From Acidobacteria bacterium RIFCSPLOWO2_12_FULL_66_21 (GTDB taxonomy: Bacteria; Acidobacteriota; Vicinamibacteria; Vicinamibacterales; 2-12-FULL-66-21): a stretch of DNA of 58,403 nt. Below are positions 58,171-58,403 of this stretch, piece by piece. The position numbers were made by a program, and so were the translations under genes. Location of the stretch: positions 175,680 to 234,082 of the forward strand of contig MELC01000036.1 in NCBI GenBank assembly GCA_001767455.1. The letters are read 5' to 3'. Under the pieces are notes generated by a model. That model had not been told where the DNA came from. It saw only the letters and a program-made list of their open reading frames with translations, and made no database searches. Every line of letters starts with the position of its first letter. Within the stretch, counting starts at the first letter, position 1.

Positions 58171-58403
58171 TCCTTTCTCCAGAGCACGCCGAGATCATCG
58201 AGTCCAATCCATCCAGCCTCAGGTGCGTCTTTCGTTTCCGGTCGCACGCGCACCATGTAATTCCCCACGACGTACGTGCGCAGCGAGCGTTCGACTGGCC
58301 GACGATAGGCGCCACGCGGCGCGTCTACTGGAAACGCGTTCAGGCCAGCCAACGTGAGCGCCGCGAACTTCTTTTCCTCCGCGGTCGGCCGGCCATCCGT
58401 CGG
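58167..58403 (-). CDS. Phage-type hypothetical protein, 5' end outside the window
   Basis: The frame is open to the window edge (it enters with PTDGRPTAEEKKFAALTLAG) and ends ...LRTYVVGNYMVRVRPETKD and GWIGLDDLGVLWRKE. A TTG at 58352 is in frame, but the upstream sequence looks coding, so the gene is treated as partial. It is coupled to the following gene by a 4-nt overlap. Confidence 0.55.
   Translation of the reverse strand, partial: PTDGRPTAEEKKFAALTLAGLNAFPVDAPRGAYRRPVERSLRTYVVGNYMVRVRPETKDAPEAGWIGLDDLGVLWRKE

Overview
The window (58.4 kb, GC-rich throughout) looks like a chromosomal segment of an acidobacterium, plausibly of the Vicinamibacteria type, that runs into a prophage-like block at its right end. 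The organism call is an inference. It rests on three long ADOP-type permeases (MacB/FtsX-fold proteins of the Acidobacterial Duplicated Orphan Permease family), very high GC, dispersed REP-like palindromes, and many minus-10 boxes placed directly in front of start codons. No 16S rRNA gene or other taxonomic marker lies in the window.

Layout. 0-5.4 kb (minus strand): ileS, lspA and lgt in overlapping order (lipoprotein maturation), then a secreted protein with a LecA-like C-terminal domain. 5.5-10.5 kb (plus): two M16 peptidase subunits and a HAD hydrolase in one operon, a GNAT protein, and a Phd-like/VapC toxin-antitoxin pair. 10.6-17.2 kb (minus): two ADOP permease paralogues separated by a decayed copy of the GNAT 3' end, a tiny secreted Cys-rich peptide, and an NtrC-type regulator that stops inside its AAA+ domain. 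17.6-22.5 kb: HIT protein, prfA-prmC, thiD-moaE-moaD and the divergent bioY. 22.5-34.4 kb: a membrane AlkP-like protein, a polyprenyl synthase, a secreted methyltransferase, aspA, a GH109-like oxidoreductase, a sugar operon (Na+ symporter, sugar-phosphate nucleotidyltransferase, galactokinase) and a divergent class I fumarase. 34.4-40.4 kb: a frameshifted DUF1801 gene, a third ADOP permease, a Pgi-like isomerase preceded by a 28-bp tandem hairpin array, and an internally deleted aldehyde dehydrogenase. 40.5-50.3 kb: an ErpA/IscA protein, a Fur-ferritin-like fusion, PHP plus a degenerate ABC ATPase, sodC, a HAD phosphatase, a selenocysteine tRNA, a DUF218 protein, a cold-shock protein, a MocA-like nucleotidyltransferase and a histidine kinase/response regulator pair. 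50.3-54.4 kb: a TetR-controlled divergent unit (TIGR01777 epimerase on one side, a DUF1990-HEAT reading frame on the other). 54.9-58.4 kb: small phage-type genes including a holin-like protein, and a short degenerate CRISPR-like repeat array.

How the genes work together. Translation and protein maturation (ileS, lspA, lgt, prfA, prmC), cofactor supply (moaD, moaE, mocA, thiD, bioY, erpA) and galactose or GalNAc salvage (symporter, kinase, nucleotidyltransferase, possibly the GH109-like enzyme) form recognisable modules, mostly held together by 1-20 nt start/stop overlaps. The tRNA-Sec implies a selenocysteine system elsewhere in the genome. The most unusual items are the CRISPR-like array in the phage block, the Fur-ferritin fusion, a palindromic repeat inserted in frame in thiD, the truncated sigma-54 activator beside a Cys-rich peptide gene, and repeated leaderless or bidirectional promoters.
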